64,000 nucleotides of DNA from Runella sp. MFBS21. GTDB lineage: Bacteria; Bacteroidota; Bacteroidia; Cytophagales; Spirosomataceae. This document shows positions 56,308 to 64,000 of the stretch, piece after piece. The position numbers were made by a program, and so were the translations under genes. Below the pieces are notes generated by a model, which did not search any database, was not told where the DNA came from, and saw nothing but the letters and a program-made list of their open reading frames with translations. Positions within the stretch are counted from its first letter, which is position 1. The number at the start of each line of letters is the position of its first letter. The DNA lies in contig NZ_JARNTW010000010.1 of NCBI RefSeq assembly GCF_029433105.1, positions 1 to 64,000 of the forward strand, in the 5' to 3' direction.

Positions 56308-57288
56308 TTGATGAAAACGACGATAATGATTCTTGGTGGTTGGATGTTAGCCTTTGCATCTGTCCTGGCAAACGAGCCGATGATTCTTTTGCAAGGACAG
56401 GCACAAGGTACCACCTATCATATCAAATATGTTGATGCTCATCAACGGTCTTTCCAACGACAGATTGACTCATTATTGGCTGAGATTGACGAATCTCTTT
56501 CTATCTATCGCTCCGACTCGGAGATTTCGGAGTTCAATCGTTCTATGAGTTTTCGGTTTCGATTACCCCATTTTTATGCTGTACTCAAAAAATCAGAAGA
56601 AATATTTCACCAAACTCAAGGTGCTTTTGACCCTACCGTAATGCCTTTGGTAGAGGCGTATGGATTTGGTTCTAAAAAAATGCCTAAGGGAGAGTTCGTT
56701 AACAAAGATTCTTTGTTGCAATATGTTGGTTTTCAGTATATAAAATTTGATTCGGTAAAAGTCGCGAAACTCAAACCTCATGTTCGTTTAGACCTCAATT
56801 CGATTGCACAAGGGTACAGCGTGGATCAAGTAGCTACCTTATTAGAATTACAAGGCATTCAAAACTATATGGTCGAAATTGGGGGCGAGATTCGTACAAA
56901 AGGGCAAAAAAACGACGGACAAGCGTGGGTCATTGGCATCGAAAACCCTCTACATCCAGCGAAGTTGCAAACCAAAATGAATCTCACCAATCGCGCCATG
57001 ACTACGGCGGGTAATTATCGTAATCGGTATGAAGCCAATGGGCGCTTGTTTAGCCATATCATCAATCCTAAAACGGGTGAAATGGAGCAAAATGCGATAC
57101 TCAGTGTAACAGTTTTTGCCAACGATGCTATCACGGCTGATGGATACGATACCGCATTTTTTGTGATGGGGCTAGAGGCTACCAAGCGTTTTCTGACAAC
57201 CCGCAAAGACCTTGATGTATATATCATTTATGGGAATGAAAAGGGGAATTTGAGTACTTATTCAACTGAGGGATTAAAGACTTTATAA
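56308..57288 (+). CDS. apbE: FAD:protein FMN transferase (ApbE)
   Basis: The 326-residue protein has a signal peptide (about 1-21), so it acts outside the cytoplasm. ApbE features are GTTYHIKY near the N-terminus, DLNSIAQGYSVDQVA (the flavin-binding KG-like segment), GGEIRTKG, the AMTTAGNYRNRY loop, HIINPKTG, and DAITADGYDTAFFVMG, whose acidic residues bind the catalytic Mg2+. ApbE splits FAD and attaches FMN to a threonine in (S/T)GAT-type motifs. The protein encoded at 53275 carries such a motif, and the partner FAD oxidoreductase lies between them. The stop abuts the next start directly (TAAATG). Confidence 0.93.
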   Translation: MMKTTIMILGGWMLAFASVLANEPMILLQGQAQGTTYHIKYVDAHQRSFQRQIDSLLAEIDESLSIYRSDSEISEFNRSMSFRFRLPHFYAVLKKSEEIFHQTQGAFDPTVMPLVEAYGFGSKKMPKGEFVNKDSLLQYVGFQYIKFDSVKVAKLKPHVRLDLNSIAQGYSVDQVATLLELQGIQNYMVEIGGEIRTKGQKNDGQAWVIGIENPLHPAKLQTKMNLTNRAMTTAGNYRNRYEANGRLFSHIINPKTGEMEQNAILSVTVFANDAITADGYDTAFFVMGLEATKRFLTTRKDLDVYIIYGNEKGNLSTYSTEGLKTL

Positions 57289-59214
57289 ATGAAAAAAACG
57301 ATAAATTTATTTTCGTGGTATTTATTTGGTTGGCTATTAATAAGTCACACTCATCTTTTGGGCCAAACCCAAATTTTGGTCAATCAAGCTGGGTATAATC
57401 GCGGCGAAGCAAAGCGTTTTGTGTGCTTAGGAGCTAAAGATGGCACTAAGTTTAAAATCGTGAATATGGCTTCCCACCGCGCCGAATTTGAAGGAGAACT
57501 CATCAATCAGGAAGGGTGGTTTACGACTTTCAATCCCGTCTCCAAAGACGAATTTAGAATCGAAATAGAAGGCTTTATCCCTTCCGTTCCTTTTTGGATT
57601 GCCGACCACCTCATCGAAAAACTATCCTCAAAACTAGGCTACGAGTTCTTCATCGACGTGCGTGGCTCCGAAGACCCAATCAATGCCAATTTGCCCAAAG
57701 TATACGGCGGAGGCCCTTCGCGCGATGGGGGCGCGTATGGGTTGGAAACAATTTTTGAATGCCTCCAATACGCTTCAAATCCGTCGTTGTATGACCGCTG
57801 GAAAACGGAATTTGGGGACAAAAACACGCCCGATTTGATTGATTTGATTTTGTGGCATGCGGAGTTTGCTTATGCCCATGTGGCTTATCAAGGCCCCGTA
57901 GGCAACCGCCACGGCTCACTAGGCTACGAGGGCCAACCGCGCATGAACTATGATTATTGGAATTTACTAGACCAGCTTTCGGTCGTCTGTGCCGCTTACC
58001 ATGATTTTCTGAAACCTTATTTACCCCGCGAAAAATACCTCAAGTATCGACAAGTCTGCAATGAAAAATGGACGCAATACGACCGCCACAAAGTGGTTCG
58101 CTATTGGACTTACAGCAACAAATGGGTAGATGCAGGTTTTCAGGAATTCAACGAAATGGGCAATGCTTACGGGCAGTCGGTCTTTAGCAATTTGTTTATG
58201 TATTTGTGCGAAAAAAACGAGCCCAACGGCACGCCTCAGCAGTACCTAACGTGGGCCCAAGAAAGTGCAAAAGACATCATTCAACACTGGGATTTCAACA
58301 ACCCCCGCCACATGTGGTGGATTCGAAACGCCGAGCATATTACGCCGCAAGCCTTGGCCTATTTTTTACTGGTAGCGCCCGAACATGCCCCCCAAGGCAC
58401 CAAAGAAAAATTGCAGGCTTGGGCTACGCACATGCACCAAAAAACCAATAATTTTTGGAAATACCGCGTCCACAGCGAAACCGAATGGGCGCATCCTAAA
58501 ACCAAAGAATTGGGCGGCGCTCCTGCCCTGGGCGGATCGATGTTTGCCGTAGCGCATTTGCTCAACGACCGTCGCTTGCGAGACATTGGGTGGGCACAAG
58601 TTGATTTTGTGTTTGGAGTCAATCCCGTAGGCGCGCATTTGAGCAATAAAAGTCCCGAGCGGTTAGCGATTGGTGGATATTGGGAGGGCGTCGAAAACGG
58701 CTGGCCGTCGGCTCATCCGAATGGCTACGGGATGCTGGGTAAAGTGCGGGGTACGCTTGATGGCTCACCGCTCGACAAAGATTTTCAAAAATCTGCTAGT
58801 ACTACTCCAACAAGCAACGACCCCAAAGACTTGATTGGCAAGGACGCCTATGCTACCGAAGGTTGGTGTGTCTCCAACCGTGGTTGGCAGGCGACGCTCA
58901 CTTTTTCGACGCTAGGTAGCCACCGAGTGACTTTTTTGGATGCTTCCGAAAAAGAAATCAAACAAACCAAAGCGGGGCAAACGGTAATTGTTGAGCTAAA
59001 AGCTGCTTTGAACATGGACTGGGATAAGGTAGAAAAAGGGCTTGTCACGTTGAAAATCAACGGCAAAAGAAGTGATACGTTAGAGGTGGTCGAAACGGGT
59101 GAAAACACGGGTGTTTTTAGAGCTAATTATAAAATTCCGACCGATTGTCGCTCGCTGGAAGTTGCCTACGGAACGATGGGATTTGCCCAAAAAGCAGCGC
59201 TATTAATCAAATGA
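57289..59214 (+). CDS. GH9-like secreted glycoside hydrolase
   Basis: The 641-residue protein has a signal peptide (ending HLLGQ). A CelD_N-type Ig-like domain opens with ILVNQAGYNRGEAKRF, as in family 9 cellulases. An (alpha/alpha)6 barrel follows (about 115-500), containing RNAEHITPQALAYFLLVAP and VDFVFGVNPVGAHLS, the latter like the YxxG-x-NP segment of GH9. The classic DAGD motif is not evident, so the catalytic site may differ or the family may be a distant relative. A C-terminal beta domain (about 530-641) resembles a surface-attachment domain. It is probably co-transcribed with apbE, which it abuts. Confidence 0.7.
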   Translation: MKKTINLFSWYLFGWLLISHTHLLGQTQILVNQAGYNRGEAKRFVCLGAKDGTKFKIVNMASHRAEFEGELINQEGWFTTFNPVSKDEFRIEIEGFIPSVPFWIADHLIEKLSSKLGYEFFIDVRGSEDPINANLPKVYGGGPSRDGGAYGLETIFECLQYASNPSLYDRWKTEFGDKNTPDLIDLILWHAEFAYAHVAYQGPVGNRHGSLGYEGQPRMNYDYWNLLDQLSVVCAAYHDFLKPYLPREKYLKYRQVCNEKWTQYDRHKVVRYWTYSNKWVDAGFQEFNEMGNAYGQSVFSNLFMYLCEKNEPNGTPQQYLTWAQESAKDIIQHWDFNNPRHMWWIRNAEHITPQALAYFLLVAPEHAPQGTKEKLQAWATHMHQKTNNFWKYRVHSETEWAHPKTKELGGAPALGGSMFAVAHLLNDRRLRDIGWAQVDFVFGVNPVGAHLSNKSPERLAIGGYWEGVENGWPSAHPNGYGMLGKVRGTLDGSPLDKDFQKSASTTPTSNDPKDLIGKDAYATEGWCVSNRGWQATLTFSTLGSHRVTFLDASEKEIKQTKAGQTVIVELKAALNMDWDKVEKGLVTLKINGKRSDTLEVVETGENTGVFRANYKIPTDCRSLEVAYGTMGFAQKAALLIK

Positions 59215-59247
59215 ATCAAACAAAGTTGAGGGACAAAAAATAAAACG

Positions 59248-61758
59248 ATGACCAAAACAATACGCACCTTATTGGCAGTGGCTTTCTTAATAATAGCTGG
59301 GGAGCTATGGGCACAGAAGAGTCTGGTTTTAGAAAATGAAGCTGTGAAAATGCTTTGGGAAAACAGCGCAGTAGGTTGGAAAATCAAAACATTATCCGTT
59401 AAAAAAGGAAATTCTTGGGTAGCATTAAAAACACCTTCGGGAGAAAATACCTTAGTTTTTAGTGCCGAAAAACCCAAAATGACTCCCGATTCAGTTTTTA
59501 AATCTATTACTGGTGAAACATTTCCAGGAGAGGCTTATCATTACCAAACGAAGCAATGGGCCGAAAGTACCAATCCCGTATCGTTGAATACAGCTGGTAA
59601 AGCACTTCATTTTTTTGCAAAAAATGGCAAACAAATCAAAACTAACCAACTCAGTTTTGAAACAGAAAATGAAGTAGCAAAAATCACTACTGAGTGGAGT
59701 TTTGATCCCCAATTTCCAACCGATATATGGGTCAAACAAACACTGACGCCTAAATCCATGGGCTATTTTTCATTGGCTACGCCTACGCTTGCTCATGTTA
59801 GTGAGGCCGATATGGCTTGGGTATCGGTGCCAGGTTATTTTCAAGGAAATTATATTCAGCCCAATTTTGCCTTGGCTTATGCCTATGGTCATGGGGCACC
59901 TGCTTTGCCCGTCGTCTATCGTGAGCGTTCGGCTAGTACGCTAAGCCCTTTGGTAACGACCAAAAGCGGAATTACGATTTCGGTCATACCCGATCCTGCG
60001 CTTTGTCGCGACCCTTGGGAAAAAGACAAAAATACCATGCATGCTTGGAACGTGGGGTTATCACACAAAAATCGTAAATCTCAACTTGCTCCTACACTGT
60101 ATTTTCCGGTGTTGGGGGAGCCGAAGTCTGAGCTGAAAGCAGGGGAAACCGTGAGCTATTCTTTTCGTTATAGTTTAATAGATGGCGATTGGTTTAAGGC
60201 AATTAACCATGCCGTTTATGATATTTTTGAACTCAAACAAAGCCTTGCGCTTCGCCAAAGTAAGCAGTCGCTCACCGACCGTATTCAGAAAATGCACCAT
60301 TATCTGACCGAACCCAAAACGTCGCTTTGGAATATTGAAGAATATAAGGGCTTGAAAATTGGGGCACAATCGTATTTAGGTGGAGTGGTAGGTTCGCAGC
60401 GAGATGCCATGAAAAACTCTGACTATGGCGCGATGTGGATGCTTGCCAATGCCACTAAAGATAGCTTACTCACCAAAAATGTATTGCCTTATGCCCTGAA
60501 TTTCAAGATCGTACAACAGATTACGGACGAAGGTTTTTTTAAAGGAGCCTTAGCAGGGCAGTATTATTTAGCTAAATCAAAACGATTTACGGAAGAGTGG
60601 GGCGAGGTAGTGGAACCCATCGCCGTGACTTACTATACGATGTTGGATTTAGGCAATATTCTACTTTTTGAACCTAACAATACCTCCTTGCGAAATTTGT
60701 TGAGTAATGGTGCCGAATGGTTGCTCAAAAATCAAAAGCCCGATGGTAGCTGGGCCGTGGCTTACGACCGCAAAAATGAGCAAGAAATCTTCCGCGACAT
60801 CAAAGATGTACGGCCTACTTTTTATGGGTTGTTGGTAGCGTATCGGATTCTCAAAGACCCTAAATACTTGGCAGCGGCGCAGAAAGGAGCAGATTGGTTT
60901 GTGAAAAACGCTGTCGAAACAGGTGGCTTTTTAGGGGTATGTGGCGATGCTCGCTATGCCCCCGATTTTGCCACGGCGCAGTCGGCACAGGCGTTGCTAG
61001 ATTTGTACGACCTTACTCAAAAAGAGAAATACAAAAATGCGGCTATTACTGCTGCAAAAATATACACCACCTCTATATACACTCACCCCATCCCAAATCG
61101 TAACCCCAAAACCGTCAACGGCAGCCCTCGAGAGGATTGGGAGATAACCCAAGCAGGTCTTAGTTTTGAACACGGTGGCATTTTTGGGTCTTCCAATTCC
61201 CAAGGACCTATTCAGTTGGCAAGTCATACGGGGCTGTTTTTACGGATGTTTCAACTGACAAAAGAACCCATTTTCGCCGACTTGGCACGGGCAGGAGTCT
61301 GGGGGCGTGATGCTTTTGTGGATGCCAAAACAAGCGTAGCGTCTTACTATTGGCAAGCTATGAATCGTGGCGCAGGGCCTTATCCACACCACGCTTGGTG
61401 GCAGATTGGCTGGATTACGGACTATCTGATGGCTGAAGCGGAGGTTCGTTCTAATGGTCAAGTGAAGTTCCCTCGTGGGTTTGTGACGCCTAAAGTAGGC
61501 CCTCACCAAAGTTATGGATTTGAAGCGGGTCTTATCAACGGTACCAAAGCCAAACTCATCGTTGATGAAAACCTCGTTAAAATCGATAATCCGACCATTG
61601 ATTACCTCTTAGCAGAATCGGAACAGAAAGATAAGCTATTTGTGATTTTGTTGAATAACCGTTCTCAGGCAACTGATTTTCAGGTCACTATCAACGGTAA
61701 GTCCTACAAAAAACAATTGGCAGGGGTGGGATTGGAAGTGATGACGGTAGCGAAGTGA
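59248..61758 (+). CDS. Secreted (alpha/alpha)6-type carbohydrate-active-like protein
   Basis: The 836-residue protein has a signal peptide (ending LWAQ). An N-terminal beta-sandwich region (about 24-330) is followed by a long helical toroid (about 340-740). The toroid has hairpin repeats such as LLKNQKPDGSWAVAYDRKNE, AAQKGADWFVKNAVETGGFLG and QSAQALLDLYDLTQKEKY, typical of glycoside hydrolases, lyases and terpene-cyclase-like folds. The C-terminal small beta domain contains TIDYLLAESEQKDK. It begins 34 bp after the GH9-like gene and completes the locus. I do not recognise a specific family; action on the same glycan is inferred. Confidence 0.65.
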   Translation: MTKTIRTLLAVAFLIIAGELWAQKSLVLENEAVKMLWENSAVGWKIKTLSVKKGNSWVALKTPSGENTLVFSAEKPKMTPDSVFKSITGETFPGEAYHYQTKQWAESTNPVSLNTAGKALHFFAKNGKQIKTNQLSFETENEVAKITTEWSFDPQFPTDIWVKQTLTPKSMGYFSLATPTLAHVSEADMAWVSVPGYFQGNYIQPNFALAYAYGHGAPALPVVYRERSASTLSPLVTTKSGITISVIPDPALCRDPWEKDKNTMHAWNVGLSHKNRKSQLAPTLYFPVLGEPKSELKAGETVSYSFRYSLIDGDWFKAINHAVYDIFELKQSLALRQSKQSLTDRIQKMHHYLTEPKTSLWNIEEYKGLKIGAQSYLGGVVGSQRDAMKNSDYGAMWMLANATKDSLLTKNVLPYALNFKIVQQITDEGFFKGALAGQYYLAKSKRFTEEWGEVVEPIAVTYYTMLDLGNILLFEPNNTSLRNLLSNGAEWLLKNQKPDGSWAVAYDRKNEQEIFRDIKDVRPTFYGLLVAYRILKDPKYLAAAQKGADWFVKNAVETGGFLGVCGDARYAPDFATAQSAQALLDLYDLTQKEKYKNAAITAAKIYTTSIYTHPIPNRNPKTVNGSPREDWEITQAGLSFEHGGIFGSSNSQGPIQLASHTGLFLRMFQLTKEPIFADLARAGVWGRDAFVDAKTSVASYYWQAMNRGAGPYPHHAWWQIGWITDYLMAEAEVRSNGQVKFPRGFVTPKVGPHQSYGFEAGLINGTKAKLIVDENLVKIDNPTIDYLLAESEQKDKLFVILLNNRSQATDFQVTINGKSYKKQLAGVGLEVMTVAK

Positions 61759-61943
61759 TTAGGGCTTTACTCCTTCTTTAAAGGAAGAGGTATCTTTTTA
61801 AGTATTTCGTTCGCCTTTTCTAGTTTTTCAGAAAAGGGAGGTTTATTGTCTTTCGTTTTTAACGGTAAAGATGCCCTTTTTTCAACCTTCGATTTAGATT
61901 CAACTCTCATAATTCTGTGAATTTTATGGTGAAAGTTAACAAA

Positions 61944-62383
61944 TTATTTTTTTCTAATCAAAAAAGCTTCGTAAGCTTTATTTGCTGTAAAGGGCTCAAG
62001 TTGAGAGTTGATAAGCCCCAATACGTCAAAAAAAGAGGTAATCTCACTCAAACTATGGTTTATAGCAATTCTGTAAAGCCGAGTTCGCGATAGGGTGTTT
62101 CCTGAAAAATAAATGATATGCTCAGGATTGGTGGAAAGATAATAGATAACAATTTGAAAAATGGTGGCTAAAATTTTCTCCATATCGCCATTATCAGTAA
62201 TGATAGTATCATCAATTTCGCCAGTGTTAGGGTCATAATCTGCTAAGCCAAGATTATAAATGCTTGGAACAGAAGTCTGTCGAAAAGCGACAACTTTATT
62301 AATGACCCCTTTTGAACCAATGCTTTCAAAAAAAAATCCGTGGAAGTTAGGTTTGAATAAAATAAGTAATTAGGGTAATTCAC
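61944..62383 (-). pseudogene. DUF6934-like small gene with a -1 shift in a 9-nt homopolymer
   Basis: The C-terminal part, from ATG 62183, reads MEKILATIFQIVIYYLSTNP and ends EPFTANKAYEAFLIRKK, in the style of DUF6934 proteins. Upstream the same frame stays open without an ATG through ESIGSKGVINKVVAFRQTSV to FFF at the A9 run (62328-62336, T9 on the coding strand). One base away in frame, a GTG at 62383 gives MNYPNYLFYSNLTSTDFF, a plausible family N-terminus. With one more T the two parts join into a single protein of about 147 residues. The gene is therefore frame-broken, phase variable, rescued by slippage, or affected by a sequencing error. Confidence 0.6.
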
Positions 62384-62420
62384 AATTCTGAATTTTTAAA
62401 ATTTAACTCATTTTAGACGC

Positions 62421-64000
62421 TTGAACTCACTCATAGATACCGCCGTCATCTTCATATTTTCGGCCTTTGTGCTCGGAATTGGGATGCTGTTTGCTCGTAC
62501 GGGGCGCAACTTAAAATCGTTCTTTGCGGGCGGAGAAGCCGTCCCTTGGTTTATTGGAGGACTGTCGCTTTTTATGTCTTTTTTCTCGGCGGGTACGTTT
62601 GTGGCTTGGGGGTCGATTGCCTATAAACATGGCTGGGTGGCCGTGACTATTCAATGGACGATGTGTGTGGGAGCTATTGTGACAGGATTGTTTTTATCTC
62701 CTCGGTGGCGAGCTACTGGAAACCTCACCGCAGCGGAATTCATCCGCGAGCGCCTCGGCGAACGCGTTCAGAAGACCTACATTGGGATTTTTACTTTGGT
62801 ATCTGTTTTTATTAAAGGTTCTGTGTTGTATCCTGTGGCTAAATTGGTGAGTGTTTCGCTAGGCTTTCCGCTGGTCGAGTCTACCATTGTATTGGGCATT
62901 TTTATGATTGCTTATACAGCCGTAGGCGGACTTTGGGCGGTGATGGTCACTGATATTTTACAGTTTGTGATTCTGACGGCTGCGGTGTTTATTTTACTCC
63001 CCTTGTCGCTCAATAAGGTCGGTGGTTTTGATAGTTTTACGCAACAAGTCCCCGACGATTTTTTCAACTTCCTTCACGGCGAATATACCTTCGGTTTTGT
63101 GATGGCTTTTGTATTTTATCACATTGCTTATATCGGCGGCAACTGGACATTCGTTCAGCGCTATACAAGTGTAGATAGCCCAAAGTCGGCGCGGAAAGTA
63201 GCCTTTCTTTTTGCGGCTTTGTATTTGGTAAGCCCGATGATTTGGATGTTGCCACCCATGATTTATCGCGCACTCAATCCTGCCCTTACAGGTCTAGATA
63301 CTGAAAATGCCTACTTGCTTATTTGTAAAGCTGTATTGCCGCCAGGTTTGCTGGGCTTGATGCTTACGGGGATGTATTTTTCCACCTCTGCCAGTGCCAA
63401 TACCACTCTAAATGTCGTCTCTGCCGTTTTTACTAATGATATTTATAAAGGTTTTATCAATCCCAAAGCTTCTGACCAACAACTGATTAAAGTAGCACGG
63501 CTTTCTTCGTGGGGATTTGGACTAGGCATGATTGTGATTGCGCTGTTGGTTCCTGCGGCAGGGGGAATTGTAGAAGTGGTATTGAGTATTTCGGCTATTT
63601 CGGGTGGGCCATTATTAGCGCCACCACTTTGGGCGCTGTTTTCAAAACGTATCAACGGAAAGACTACTTTCTGGATTACGATTGTCGGGTTGACGGTCAA
63701 TCTCTTCTTTAAAGTGCTGTCACCTTGGTTATTAGATTTTAAACTAAGCCGTGCCGTCGAAACTATCGTGGGTATTGGTCTGCCGTTGGTGTTGTTGCTG
63801 GCTTATGAATTGTATGCTCGTTCAAAAGGACTGATTGCCGAAGAGTATGAAGCGTATCTCATCTCTAAAGCAACCCGCAAAGCCGAAAAACTCGCCGAAA
63901 CGGAAGAGGAAGCTTTGGAAATAAAACGCCAAAATCACTTCGGAATGAGGGTTATTGCGGGAGCATTGGTATTTGTAGCGGTAGTATTGCTGGGTTTAAG
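62421..64000 (+). CDS. Sodium:solute symporter (SSS family), 3' end outside the window
   Basis: An open frame runs from TTG 62421 to the right edge without a stop. It encodes over 525 residues of a hydrophobic protein. ARTGRNLKSFFAGGEAVPWF is the SSS signature after the first helix, followed by LSLFMSFFSAGTFVAWGS, YTAVGGLWAVMVTD and YFSTSASANTTLNVVSA, the region of the Na+ site. A hydrophilic segment occurs late (KAERKAEK-like helices). The family imports sugars, amino acids or organic acids with Na+. No ATG precedes the first helix in frame, so TTG is the best start (MNSLIDTAVIFIF). It may bring in the products of the neighbouring polysaccharide locus, by inference. Confidence 0.9.
   Translation, partial: MNSLIDTAVIFIFSAFVLGIGMLFARTGRNLKSFFAGGEAVPWFIGGLSLFMSFFSAGTFVAWGSIAYKHGWVAVTIQWTMCVGAIVTGLFLSPRWRATGNLTAAEFIRERLGERVQKTYIGIFTLVSVFIKGSVLYPVAKLVSVSLGFPLVESTIVLGIFMIAYTAVGGLWAVMVTDILQFVILTAAVFILLPLSLNKVGGFDSFTQQVPDDFFNFLHGEYTFGFVMAFVFYHIAYIGGNWTFVQRYTSVDSPKSARKVAFLFAALYLVSPMIWMLPPMIYRALNPALTGLDTENAYLLICKAVLPPGLLGLMLTGMYFSTSASANTTLNVVSAVFTNDIYKGFINPKASDQQLIKVARLSSWGFGLGMIVIALLVPAAGGIVEVVLSISAISGGPLLAPPLWALFSKRINGKTTFWITIVGLTVNLFFKVLSPWLLDFKLSRAVETIVGIGLPLVLLLAYELYARSKGLIAEEYEAYLISKATRKAEKLAETEEEALEIKRQNHFGMRVIAGALVFVAVVLLGL

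Overview
The window is a chromosome segment from a Bacteroidota bacterium, most likely of the order Cytophagales (Runella/Dyadobacter/Spirosoma-like). The evidence is a SusC/SusD pair, a type IX secretion C-terminal sorting domain on a delta-60 repeat protein, many Bacteroidota-type lipoproteins, a LacI regulator carrying a zinc ribbon, general absence of Shine-Dalgarno sequences, and a TTTG/TAnnTTTG-like promoter ahead of susC. Species cannot be read from the sequence.

1-7.2 kb is one very long CRISPR array: I count 107 intact 29-nt repeats plus one decayed terminal repeat. The leader side is on the left and cas genes would lie outside the window. A partial minus-strand ORF at the left edge, reminiscent of an IS256-type transposase N-terminus, sits very close to the first repeat. 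7.25-10.6 kb continues as a defence-type island: an MvaI/BcnI-like restriction endonuclease and its methyltransferase (TAATG overlap), a broken small ORF, and a DUF4172-Fic protein whose promoter is packed with GCGGTAA-type inverted repeats. Strong Shine-Dalgarno sites and a TTGACA promoter here look foreign to the rest of the window.

10.6-25.7 kb is sparse. It holds lipoproteins, a Tat-exported Gfo/Idh/MocA oxidoreductase, an AT-rich TlpA-like thioredoxin, a delta-60/T9SS adhesin-like protein, several secreted proteins of unknown role, and long gene-poor gaps with strong hairpins. 25.9-32.7 kb holds a P2-type cation ATPase, a CPA1 Na+/H+ antiporter and a UvrD/PcrA helicase. 32.8-39.1 kb is a minus-strand run that reads, in transcription order, nirB, nirD, a PilJ/NarX-type sensor kinase, a NarL-type regulator, a TauE/SafE permease and a periplasmic rhodanese. 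This is a coherent nitrite-reduction and sensing unit with sulfur-linked genes at its end. 39.5-46.8 kb holds mutS, a secreted leucine-rich repeat protein, a DUF5522 protein and an MFS exporter.

46.9-61.8 kb is a polysaccharide-utilisation-like locus. A zinc-ribbon LacI regulator is divergent from susC and susD. They are followed by a secreted protein with a DxxAGAT flavinylation-like motif, a secreted FAD-dependent oxidoreductase, an ApbE FMN transferase, a GH9-like hydrolase and a second (alpha/alpha)6-type secreted protein. Between susD and the flavinylation candidate, the 3' end of susD is repeated in tandem together with 33-bp palindromes. The window closes with a DUF6934-like gene that appears split by a 9-nt homopolymer, and the 5' part of a sodium:solute symporter gene running off the right edge.

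The strongest candidates for something not routinely described are the redox/flavinylation module embedded in a SusCD locus, the palindrome plus susD-tail tandem array, and the Fic promoter operator cluster.
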